64,000 nt of DNA from Cranoglanis bouderius (taxonomy: Eukaryota; Chordata; Actinopteri; Siluriformes; Cranoglanididae), in assembly GCA_023630585.1 (NCBI GenBank), contig CM042555.1, forward strand, positions 11,426,001 to 11,490,000, given 5' to 3'. The notes beneath the pieces were generated by a model. The model ran no database searches. It had not been told where the DNA came from and saw nothing but the letters and a program-made list of their open reading frames with translations. The position numbers were made by a program, and so were the translations under genes. Shown here piece after piece: positions 1 through 11,937 of this stretch (position 1 is its first letter; every line of letters starts with the position of its first letter).

Positions 1-225
1 AGAAAGAAAGGGTACTAAACTGTACCATTCCTTGTCACTGGTACCATTTTGTACCTTTCGTATGATCTGTTTTTTTTTTGTTTGTTTTTTTACCTTGAAA
101 GGTGCAAATACAGTAGTGTACCTTTAAAGCTTTATTCTAAAAGGTACTTATGGAACAATTATGGACCTTAAATTTTTTTAAGGGTGCACTATATCCACAT
201 TTCAAGGTGAAAGATTCATACAAAA

Positions 226-235
226 ATGAAATAAA

Positions 236-291
<56 letters not shown>

Positions 292-316
292 TATTATTAT
301 TATTATTATTATTATT
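226..316. repeat. Inverted (AAT)n/(ATT)n microsatellite
   Basis: (AAAT)n then about 14 AAT units, followed directly by about 8 ATT units, giving a near-perfect self-complementary tract. The poly-Asn/Tyr frame on the - strand is an artefact. Confidence 0.95.
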
Positions 317-360
317 TTTACAAGATAAGCAACAAGGAAATGTATAGTTTACTGAATTTA

Positions 361-630
361 GAGCAACATCCATCCATTTTCCATACTGCTTATCATACAG
401 AGGGTTGTGAGGGAGCCTGGAGCCTACTCAGGGAACTCTTTGGACAGGGTGCCAACCCATGGCCGGGCACAATCACACACATTGACAATTTGGAAATGCC
501 AATCAGCCTACAAAGCATGTTTTTGGGAAGGGGGAGGAAACCCCCAAAGCACAGGGAGAACAAGCAAACTCCACATACACAAGGCAGAGGCAGGATTCGA
601 ACCACTAAGCCTGCTGAAGGTTTTTGAGGG
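361..630 (+). repeat. Teleost dispersed repeat (SINE/LINE-tail-like)
   Basis: Contains the recurrent fish-repeat landmarks CATCCATTTTCCATACTGCT, GGGTGCCAACCCATGG, GACAATTTGGAAATGCCAAT and GGAGAACAAGCAAACTCCAC. Related copies occur at about 48320-48600 and, inverted, at 47870-47965. Family name not certain. Small frames here are not genes. Confidence 0.6.
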
Positions 631-894
631 TGTGAAATGTGGGTGATGTGTATTAATTATGCATGTGTACAGTATATAGGCCTAATAATCTATAATTGTG
701 TTATTTGTTTGTCCTGACTCGCAAGCACCGCCCATAGGACAATTTCTATATCGCATATTTGACCTCGATGAAGTTGTATGCTTACAAGTAAGCAAGAATG
801 ACTCTACATCCAGGAGATTTTTCGTATGCCTCTATGTTCATACTTGATGTTTAGAGGAACATGTAACACCGTCGCCATTAAGTTCCTGATTTTG

Positions 895-1020
895 AACAAA
901 ACGGCCTCTGTGTGTCCGCGCGCTCCAGCCCCGCCCACTCACTGTCCTGTGCACGCCCGTGTGTCTGTGAGCGCGCTCGGCTCGAGACACACACGCGCGC
1001 GCTTCTCAGCATCATCAGCG
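895..1020 (+). promoter_or_regulatory. map1a: CpG-rich candidate 5' noncoding exon/promoter of map1a
   Basis: A local CpG-rich patch, with repeated CGCGCG, in otherwise AT-rich DNA ends exactly at a strong donor, AGCG|gtaagt (cut after 1020). In the frame that would join to the 6924 exon it is open from 882 but contains no ATG. A transcript using it would therefore first meet an in-frame ATG at 7525, the position of the human reference start. The transcription start is not determinable. Confidence 0.4.
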
Positions 1021-3651
1021 GTAAGTCTGTTTATTATTTTAATATATTTAAATGCACCGAAAAAAAAAATAATAATCAGACCGCTTGAATAACCTGTTAC
1101 TATCACTTGTTTAACTAGGCTGGGAAATGTAGTACTCCAGATTCACACCTGCTGTTAGTCGACGCTGATTCTGTTTTGATCAATACATATATATTTTTTT
1201 TATTTTTTATTTTTGAGAGATTTTTTTGTTTTGTTTTTAGTAGAGATCAGTTAGTCGCATATGGTGAACGTCACGGTGTCTGGAATGTCAATCGGTTGCT
1301 ATAGTGACAGCGCGTGATTTTAGAACGGCAGATTTTAATCGGAAGGACGAAATGCTTGTAGAGAAGAGGAGAAAGAAGGATTGGTTATAGTACTGAGCAC
1401 TACAGTTTAATAGAGTGGTTAAAACATGACCTATATAATGATTTATATATGATCTGAATATTATTTAATATTAATGACTGAATGGCGTGAATAGTTGTTG
1501 TTGTTGTAAACACAGTGTTTGTTATTGATCTCCTTGAACCAGCTGAAGGTTGCAGAATCTCAGCAGCCTCTTGTCTACCTGTAAATACAGGAAAGCTCCT
1601 CTCCTAAACGGTGGCGTTTATGAAACGTCAAGTTATGTTATGCATTGCTTAGCTGACCTACTTATCTATCCTGGCTACTTACTTATCCAGCCCACATATG
1701 GATAAGATGCTAAACAGTCTGTTGAAATATATCTTGGATGCAAATATGCACAGACCTTCATCTGCAACTGGAGCATGAAATTTTTATACCCATAATTGTG
1801 AGGCATAGACGTACTACAGTAATGGCCTGTTTATTAGGCTAAAGCTATTATATGCATTATGTCTTCTTAGCTGATGAAACTATACGCTCTTAGGGTTAAA
1901 AAAAAAACAAAACAGTTATTTAAGAGTTCCTTTGATAACTCAGGGAAATAAAGGATTCCTCCAGAATGGTCTTTAAGGATTCTCAAACTCTATCAAAAGA
2001 TTTGAAAGAGGACTGCTGTGTATTCTAGTTTAGCTTACCTGGGTAAGATGCACAGTGTCAGAGAAAGTCTGATGAACTGAGCGTCTTAATTATGAGCACT
2101 ATTAACAGCATAGGTGTTAAAATGACACACATATGCTCTTATTTTGACACCTCTGCTGTTTACCTGCATTGTAGATCTTAACCTGTAAACAGCAAACCTT
2201 TGCATCTCTGCATATGAGTTCAAAGAAAAGTATGAGTATCTGTCAGACAGCATGACAATGCAAAAGTGTCCTGAGGGTAGTTATGTCAAGTGCCTCTTGT
2301 ACTTGAGGTCACTTGTTCTCTGTAGTTATTTATCATGTTTTAACAGACCATTAGCTGAATATCAGCTAACACTTCGTATTTGTTCACTATAGCGTTTATC
2401 TATATATTAAATCAATCACTGCACTGTTCTAAAAATAAAAATTACCAGAAGCATTAACGACCCTCCGTCCTTTTTTTAAATAAGGGTTCTTCACCCAGCA
2501 ACCCTACCTTAAAGTGCAGGCCTTTCAATTGACATAAATGGATTACCGTGGTTTTCAAGAGATCCAGAGGATGTCTCCTGAATAGTGGACAGAATTTTAT
2601 TGATATTATTGATGTGATTTAAAAAGCTTAACAGGTTTAAAAGCAGAAGCTTGTACTGCATACTAAATCATCAAGCGTAGATTAACTGGGATACACACAC
2701 TTTCTCCTTGTTGTTCTCTTCCTCTTTCCTCTCCTCTAACCATTTTGCTCTCTCTCTCATAACTCCATTAATGGAAGGGTTGTGATGATGGACAGGAAGC
2801 AGATGAATTGATATAAAAGGGCCTCGTCATAATGTAATATCAGGCATTAAGAGAGATCATTTCGTTTAATGCAGCTTAAGTCTGTTCTATTCAGGGACTT
2901 TCCAAGTGCCATCATAGCAACAACTCACGTTTAAGAAAACTCAACAGAAATGTCATATAGGGTGTTTAATGATGGCAATGAATTACTCATCACATTTAAA
3001 ATAAGAGAAACTCTCAAAATTTTATTCATACCTTTGTTTGGTAACATACAAAAGCTAACATTACAATAGTCAAAGCAAAGCTTTATCATTTAGCCTGATA
3101 CAAAAATTTGGCAACGACAATACCTTTTAAAAAAAACAAAAGAAGAAATGCTTCTGTAAGATTACAGCACTCATGTTTTATGTATTATTTTTACATTTTT
3201 ATCAAACATAAAATGATGATGGAAGTTGCACAAATTCCTTAAATCAGATTATTCTTTGAAGCATAACTTCTTTTTATTTTATTATTAATTATTCATATAC
3301 TGATATTAGCTGCAGGCTGTTGTGTCAGAATATGATGTAAATCACTAACTTACATTATTTTTTAATTTTTGAGCATTCAATATTAATTCCCTGATTTGGG
3401 AAAATTAGTAAATATGCCTATTTATAGATTTAGTGATCCTCAAATGAATCTAACCAGAAAGTGTTTCATGTATATTAGGAGCTGTATAGTAATGTAATAT
3501 GTATGTTATGCATATATATAATACTAAATTAGTATCTTATTAATAAAACTCAGAGTCGCTCTGAGTTTTGTCACTGTCCAAATGGGAAATATCTTACATC
3601 CACTTTTTTTTTTTTACAATTAAAAAATTTAATATAATTTTTTCACAATTA
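1021..3651. other. map1a intron 1, first part
   Basis: AT-rich, with T/A homopolymers and a weak GGTTCC-type repeat trace near 1930. I looked for a missing N-terminal MAP1 exon and saw none. Confidence 0.5.
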
Positions 3652-4588
3652 TGCTATACTACACTACACTACACTTCACTACACTATACTATACTATACT
3701 AAACTATACTATACTATACTCCACTACACTACAATACACTACACTTCACTACACTATACTATACTAACACTATACTACACTACACTACACTTCACTATAC
3801 TATACTGTACTGTACTACACTACACTACACTTCACTATACTATACTATACTATACTACACTACACTTTACTACACTATACTATACTATACTACACTGCAC
3901 TGCACTACACTTCACTACACTATACTATACTGTACTGTACTACACTACACTTCACTATACTATACTGTACTACACTACACTTCACTACACCATACTATAC
4001 TATACTATACTACACTACACTTTACTACACTATACTATACTATGCTACCCTGCACTACACTACACTTCACTACACTATACTATACTGTACTGTACTACAC
4101 TACACTACACTTCACTATACTATACTGTACTACACTACACCTCACCACACTATACTATACTATACTACACTACACTTCACTACACTGTACTGTACTATAC
4201 TATACTCCACTACACTACACTTCACTGCACTATACTATACTGTACTGTACTACACTACACTACACTACACTTCACTATACTATACTATACTGTACTACAC
4301 TACACTGCACTACACTACACTTCACTATGCTATACTATACTGTACTGTACTATACTATACTATACCACACTGCACTTCACTATACTATACTATACTATGC
4401 CATACTATACTGTATTATACTATATTATACTATACTGCACTACACTGTACTTTACTATGCTGTGCTATACTATACTACACTACACTGCACTACACTACAC
4501 TACAGTATACTATACTGCACTACACTACACTACACTACACTACACTACACTATACTATACTATATTACACTGTACTATACTGATACTG
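3652..4588. repeat. Pentanucleotide (ACTNN)n array
   Basis: About 930 bp in map1a intron 1, almost entirely units of five bases: a constant ACT plus two variable bases, mostly AC, AT, TC or GT. Runs of like units repeat in a loose higher-order order (ACTAC x2-3, ACTTC, ACTAC, ACTAT x2-4, ACTGT x1-2). Long open frames through it arise only because the units make no stop codons. Confidence 0.95.
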
Positions 4589-6344
4589 TGATGTTTTAAA
4601 AGAAATTGTGTTTTCAACATTAGGTGAGAAGGATTTTGTAGATTTTGTAGATTAATCCTTTCACAGCTAAGTAACGCCTTTCCAAGACAAGTTATTTTGT
4701 CTTGACACAAATAATGACCCTTATTAGTACCCATAAATCTATTATGAATTTTATTATTCATTATTATGTGGTCTTGACTGGGCTTTGAGAAAGAGCGCTG
4801 AATTTTGTGTTAATTGAGTGTTAATTGATCTCTAGATTTTTAACACTGACAAAATCAGAGACGACATTTAAATAAGGCAGTGGCAAGCCTACAACACAAC
4901 TGTAGCCACTCTGATTTCATTTTGGATTGACAGTAACTGTCAGACATCTCAGACTGCCTCTTGTTGACAATTAATCACCAAACAGCATTGTCTTCTTGGA
5001 TTTGATCTTTCTAAAAACATTCTGATGAATTTAGCCTTGATACCATATGGTAGGCATACCACAGTCTCAGCTGGCAAAGAATTTAGTTTTGAATTAAATA
5101 AAGTTTAATCATTCTTAATAAAACCCCAGTTCCTAGGGCAAAAATATGCCTAATTCCAGTGTAATGATCTTTACACCACCTTTACTCTAACAAACACCGA
5201 GCATTTTTTGATGAACTCTTCTAAAGGCCCAAAGATCTTTTTTTCTCTATTTAAATACAATGTTCATATTCAATTTGAAATGACCCAAGCTCTGAGTTAA
5301 CTGTGGGTTCCAGTGCAGTATGACTACAGGGAAGGAGTGTGGAAGAGAGGAAGCTCATGCTGTGGAGCCTTTTGGTCACATTGTCAGCATCACTGAATTT
5401 TAAATGTGTGTTTTCAGGCCAGTCATATTTAAAGTAACAAAGATGTTAAACAGTTATTTGTGCAGATACTGTACTTAACTCCTCTTTTCATTCTAAATCC
5501 TCTGTTGTATTATTGGTTTCTGTTCAGCTGCAGTGTGACTTTGTTGGCTTAAGGCCCCCGTCTGTCTAAATGTGCAATGTCACTGGGGACTTTGCTGTCT
5601 CTTTTTGTTGTTCATACCATTATCTATTCTCTGTTTTCCTTCTGGAAGCACATTTGAAGGTCATATTGTCACAGCACAATGGCTCTACACAGAACATCGT
5701 GTTTGGCTCTCTTATTTCAGATTATTAAACTATTCTATAAGATATAATGAGAGGGGAACAAAGTAACCACAGTAAAGGACATTTTAGTAAATTCACCTTT
5801 TTAGTTCATTTCTGTAAAACGCCGTTAGTGTCAACTGATATTTCATCACTTTTTGCAGCCTGTTTTATTTTGGGGTAAAAAAAAAAAAAAAAAGGACCTG
5901 AACATAACCTGTATACAACCTGTATATAAAAATGAAGGGGTTATAGCAGAAAAGAAAAAGAAAAAACTTCCTTTTTAATGTTCAATAGAGAAAATGAACC
6001 AAGCACATTATGGTTTTAGTATACTTCCACTTTAAGTAACATTTGAAACTGGTCATTTTGACCAGAACAGAACACATGGGTTATAAAAAAAAATCTTTAA
6101 AAAAAAAAGGTAAGCTAAAGGCTCATTCTTTACAGTCTGATTTTTAATTCTTATCTCTGGAGTAAGTCTTACATTGTACAGATACATATACTGTGAAAGC
6201 TCATTGCATGCATGCGTGTTAAGCTGGGAAGAGAATAAGGAAAGCCCCACTACTCATATTAATGTTATTTAAATGCCAACTCGCTTGCCCCTCCTCCACT
6301 GCAATGGACACCCATGGAACAATCTATTATTCTCCTGTAGCTTT
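4589..6344. other. map1a intron, unassigned
   Basis: AT-rich, no supported coding, no clear transposon. A poly(A) run lies near 5878-5893. Confidence 0.5.
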
Positions 6345-6565
6345 TACACAGCCAATGAGAGGTTCATGCTTAATACATTATGACGTGCCACCTGGAAGTC
6401 TCTGCGTGAGGCCACTGATCTGTTGTGATGCCACACCTTTTTATATGCATTAGATGTGAAGGATTTTTCACTCCCTCTCACAGAAATGCTGCAATGCGTC
6501 GGACGGCTCCAAGACTGGGTCAGTGTAACGGCGGCAGCCGCTAGCTCACCATCCCCATGGCAACA
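6345..6565 (+). promoter_or_regulatory. map1a: Candidate internal map1a promoter
   Basis: Upstream of the small first exon are a CCAAT box (6352-6356), a CRE-like TGACGTG (6381-6387) and a TATA-like TTTATATGC near 6440. Just after the donor is GGCAAC (6559-6564), a perfect RFX X-box half-site within a CCATGGCAAC core. Mammalian MAP1A is reported to use a 5' and an intronic promoter, with RFX sites repressing expression in non-neuronal cells. The equivalence here is inference. Confidence 0.4.
6494..6518 (+). CDS. map1a: Candidate map1a alternative first coding exon
   Basis: ATG at 6494 opens an eight-codon leader (MRRTAPRL) followed by one G and a gtcagt donor. This is the phase-1 end needed by the next exon, which starts with GA and reads ...GQRILQYKSDVLE. 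The joined CDS is exactly divisible by three. A second ATG at 6486 lies 8 nt upstream, out of frame with the map1a join, and would terminate quickly. No similarity to a known leader is claimed; the support is splice phase and the promoter-like sequence just upstream. Confidence 0.4.
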
Positions 6566-9500
6566 GCCAGTAGAATGGCTTACAGGAGCTATGCAATGTT
6601 GTTTTTATTTCACAAAATGCTTTCCTGCTTTCCTGAGATTAATGAAGACTTGAAAATGTTATAATTGCATCTTCCACATTAAAATGACACAACAATAATA
6701 ATAATAATAATAAAAATATGTATCTCTTGCATTTTATCTTATTCATTTTTAAAAGTGAAAAACCTGTCCATTATATATACTACCTCCTTCAGGCTTAATT
6801 ATATATGTTCAGGAACAATCATGTATGCCAATGCCTTCTTGCTTTTTTAAGCATTTTTGCCATTCTTATATATTAGTATATATACCCCCCCCCCCCCCCC
6901 CCGTTTTCCTTCTCCTTTTGCAGGACAAAGAATTCTGCAATACAAGAGTGATGTACTTGAGACAACTGTATTAGTGAATCCATCTGTGGACAATATTGCT
7001 ATAGAGGTAATGGTGGTTTATACAAAAAAATTTACAACCTGACTCATCTTACATCTCAGCTACATAATATATTTTTTCTCTCATCCAGATCAGAACACTC
7101 CTCTGTGACTCAGCTAAACACAAGTTATTGGTCCTAAGCGGTCAGAGCACTGAACAAGGTGGTGACATCATCCTGAAAGGTGGAGTTTTTGACTGGAAGA
7201 ATTTCTCTGACATCATCACAAGTCAAAGAGTAAGCATTTATTGTGCTGCCAGAAACTATTAATTCAGTAAAGATTATTTAATCAAGACACCCAGCACACA
7301 TGCTGCATATTGAAAAATACAGAGAAGAAATCAAATTGTAATGTATTATACTTTTTCTGTTTCACCTTTTCCAGATCAAGAACTTCCTGAGCCAGTCAGG
7401 TCTAGGTGAGCGAGCGTGTCTGACTGTGTGTTGTGAAGGAGAGGGGGCCTGGAGCTCCCTAGGGCTCAACCAGGAGCAGAACGTGCTGGACTACAGATTT
7501 AACCCTGACCCTGTGCTGCCTGAGATGGAGGGTGTTACAGAGTTTACAGATTATGTCTCTGAGACTGTGGATGTTGCTTCCCCATTTGAGCTCCTGGAGC
7601 CACCCAGCTCAGGGGGATTCCTGAAGTTGTCCAAGCCATGCTGCTACATCTTCCCTGGAGGCAGAGGTGACTCAGCCCTGTTCGCAGTCAATGGCTTTAA
7701 CATTTTGATTGATGGTGGTTCAGACCAAAAGTCTTGCTTCTGGAAACTGGTGCGACACTTGGATCGGATAGATTCTGTTCTGCTTACCCACATTGGAGCT
7801 GACAATCTCCCTGGGATAAATGGACTATTGAGGAGAAAAATTGCAGAGCAAGAAGAGGACCATTCTCAAGGCTCAAATGCCTATGGAGAATGGATGAAAA
7901 ACCTGATTTCACCTGAGCTTGGTGTGGTTTTCTTCAATGTTCCAGACAAGCTAAAGATGTCGGAATCAACTTTGAAAGTTAAAAGGAGCATTGAGGAGGC
8001 ATCTCTTACGTTGCAGTACCTCAGCAAACTTGGTATCAAACCTGAGCCCCTGTATCGAGTTGTTAGCAACACAATTGAGCCTGTCACCCTTTTTCACAAA
8101 TTGGGTGTTGGCAGATTAGATATGTACATTCTAAATCCAGTCAAGGACAGTAAAGAAATGCAATTTTTCATGCAGAAGTGGGCAGGTAACAGTAAGGCTA
8201 AGACTGGCATCACATTGGCCAATGGAAAAGAGGGAGAAATTTCTGTTCCGTACCTTACATCAGTAACAGCCCTTGTTGTATGGGTTCCAGCCAGCACTAC
8301 CGACAAGATAGTGAGGGTATTGTTTCCTGGAAATGCACCACAGAACAAAATTTTTGAGGGACTGGAAAAGCTAAAGCATCTTGATTTCTTGCGTTATCCA
8401 GTTGCTACTCAAAAAGACATATCATCTGGAGGGCCCCCTTCAGTGATCAAACAAACAAAACTTAAGCCAAGGACTGATAGCAAGGAAAGCCTCAAGTCTT
8501 CACCCAAAATACTTGCCACTACTAAAGCAAGCAAGAAAGAGGCAAATGAGGACATTGAATCAAAAAGCGACTCAGTAAAAGAGACTAAATTGGAAAAGAA
8601 GCCAAAAAAATTGCAAGAGAGTGTTAAACCTCCTAAACCAGTAAAAGCCAGTGCAGATACCACTGATACAGCAAAGCAAGAGAAAAAGAAGTTGTTAAGA
8701 GAGAAATCTCCTAAGAAACATGTCAAGACATCTAAAATGGAGGAAAAGAAGGATAAAGAAAAGAAACAGATAAAGAAAGAAAAGAAAGAAATAAAAAAAC
8801 AAGAATCTGTTAAGAAAGATGACAATAAGGAATCCAAAATAAAGGAAGAAAAGAAGACAGATTCAAGTAAGCCAGAATTAAGGAAGATCACCAAACCTGA
8901 CTTAAAACCCTTCACCCCTGAGGTCAAAAAGACTCTTAACAAAGCAAAGGTTCAAACCAAACCAAAGACAGAAAAAACAAAAGCAATCAAAGAGCGAGAG
9001 AACAGACCTGCTGCACAACAGGTTTCAAAAGAGATACAGGAAAATGACAGATCCCTGGTCTCCTCCCCAGAAGATCTTACCAAGGATTTTGAAGCACTGA
9101 GACAAGAAGAACTTTCTGAGCTTGCAGAGAACAAAGTGCTTTCAAATCTTGAATCTGCAACTTTTCCTGACACAAAAGTCACACATGTTGTGTCTCCAGA
9201 TGAAGGAATACCCACTACTGACAACGAGACTGAATCCCCTCATGAGGAAAAACACATGTATGGAGAAAAGACAAACAAATCCCTAACAAAAACAGCAGAC
9301 AAATTTGAGGATGAAGGTGCTGCTACAGAAGATGACTATGAGGAAGAATACAACACTGAGACCAAAACAACTAAAACTTCAGATCTCACAGCGATGGCAG
9401 ATGACAAAAAATTCCTGGAGATAAAGACGAATGAAAATCTTGAAAAGAAACATAAAAAGAGTGACAGTGAGGAGGAAGAGGATGTTATTGAAAAAGCTGA

Positions 9501-11896
9501 GTTGGAGGAAGCAGAGGATATAGTTCATGAGGAAGAGTTGAAATATAAGACAGAGGATGCAAAAAAAGAAAATATTAGTAAAGACTGGGACACGAAACAC
9601 ATTGACCCTAAAACTATCAAACCTGTTGCTGCCACTGAACACATCTCGTTCATCCAAGATGAAACCATCCCTGGATATTCAGAGACTGAACAGACCATTT
9701 CTGATGAGGAGATCCATGAAGAGACAGAGGACAGGGTCCCTCATCTCCGCTATGATGATGTCTCTGTCCCTGATCAACCCGACTCTTTCTTCCATGGCAT
9801 GAAAGATATAAAACCCCCAACCATATCTGTTGCACCTGATTTAACAGCAAAGATGAGCAGTGTTGGCCAAGAGCCACCTTTATCTACATATTCCACGAAT
9901 ATCATTGCAGCACCATTGGCTGAGGAAGAACATATATCCTCAGCAACCTCCATTACGGAGTATGATAAATTATCCTCTTTTGCTGCATCGGTTACTGAAG
10001 ATCAGTCTATTGCATCTGTGACAGCACCTCCAACTGAGGAACTAGGAAAAAACTCTTTACTCCTTGACAATGTGAACAGTACACAATCATCCTGTCGTAC
10101 AGAAGGAAAAGAATACCTGCATTCAGCTGGCACAATCTCTCCAACATCATCTTTAGAAGAAGACAAATGCTTCAAGTCACCTCCATCTGAAGAGTACCAA
10201 CCCACTGTTCCAGAGATGGAAACTACTGGAAAGACCACCACTCAACCACATGAAGATGATGATGAAGAGGAAGAAGAGGAAGACGACCAGACACCCAATG
10301 TTGACATGCCTCTTGGAAAACTCCATGAAAGTTACGCATCTGCCACAGTGCAGGAACAGCTTGATAAATGCCCCTCTTCAATGGTACCTCTTTCCTCACC
10401 TGGAACACCTTCTGTCTCACAAGAAAAGGATGAAAAGGTCCTTTCTCCAGATGAGCCCAAAACAGAAAGTGCTGGGAAAACACCTTCTTTTGCACCCTGT
10501 GTCTCCAGCACACCAGAGGCGAGTGGTGCTTCAGAACCATCAGAGAGATGTGTAAGTCCAGACGATAGCACAATGAGAATGGCCTCACCTACACAGTCAG
10601 GCCCTACTAGCATTGGCTATTCGCCTACTGAGGAAAAGGCACCAAAGTCTTTATTTATGGAGAAAGAGGACAGAATGGACAAGGACACATATGATGTTCA
10701 AATGTTAACTAAACATGAAACAGTTATAGACAGTGATGCAAACAAAAAGACTGTTAAACTAATGGAGGATGAAAGTGACCCATTCAAAGGTGGTTTCTCT
10801 AGCACAAGGGCAACATTTGATGATTCAGCTGAAGAAGGAGATGATGTTGATGAAGAGGAAGAAGAGGAAGTAGTAGAAGAAGAAGAACAAGAATATTTTG
10901 GAAAGGGAGATTTTAAGACCTGTGTTAAAACAAAATACAAAGAAGAGAGGGAGAGTACATTCCTTGATGAAGATGACACTTGTGAGCTACAAGCTTTAAA
11001 AGAGGAAAAGCTAATTAAAAATGAGAAAGACGAAGCAGATAAGAAAGATAAACCACAAGACATGACCTGCTTGGAGAAAGAACACAAGTCCCAGATGCTG
11101 AGCTCTGAACAGGAGGAAGAGAGTGAAGATGAAGAATGCACTTACTCAAGCATAAAAGGGCCTCAGGACAAGTTTGATTCAGTGTCACCAGCCTATAGCA
11201 AAAAAGATGTGTCATTCTCAGAGAGAGAAGACTCCACAGTGACCTCCAAAAATGGTGATAAAAGTGTACAGTTCAACTTGTACTCCTTCCCTCAGTCTGA
11301 AAAGGATCCTAAAGAAGACCATATGAGAGAAATAAGGCAGGACACACCTTATGTAGGGAAGAGTTTTACATATTCTGATGTATATGACAGTAAATCTAGT
11401 TCAGTGGACTCATACTCTCCTAATTTACCGAAAGACTGCACTGATAAGTCTGATGATCGCAATGACACCCTCAAGGAAACAGAGAAAAAAGATTCCATGT
11501 ATACCTTCATGGAAACTACAAAGATGTCAGATTTTGAGAAATCTCACCTAAAGGACGCGTTATCATCATCATACAGTGAAACCAAAACATGCATGGAATC
11601 AAACGTTGGACACATTTTAGATGAAAAATCTACAGACATATTAACTGATGTTAAACCAGAGGCCAAGAAATCATCACATTCATTCTCACCAGAAAGAGAC
11701 CTATTTTCTGTTCAAATTGATAAGTCTACTGTTAGTGGAAAGACAGAAGTAGATGATACCCCATCAAGTGATTCTCAAGATGACCTTGCCACTTCTGGCT
11801 ATTTGGCTGCAAAAAGCAGCACTTCTTTGTCAGCTCAGTCTTTCAGTGAGGTGACAAGAGCATGTGCACTAGACATGAAAATGTTAGCACATGGAG

Positions 11897-11937
<41 letters not shown>

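Noticed and set aside
137..373. Poly-Asn/poly-Tyr frame
   Set aside because: Translation of the AAT/ATT microsatellite.
4042..4599. 185-codon open frame rich in Thr, Leu, Tyr, His
   Set aside because: Produced by the ACTNN pentamer array, which contains no stop triplets; no gene.
8409..8942. 177-codon - strand frame opposite map1a, and similar ones to 14,339
   Set aside because: Antisense shadows of the biased map1a coding sequence; no promoter, splice or family support.
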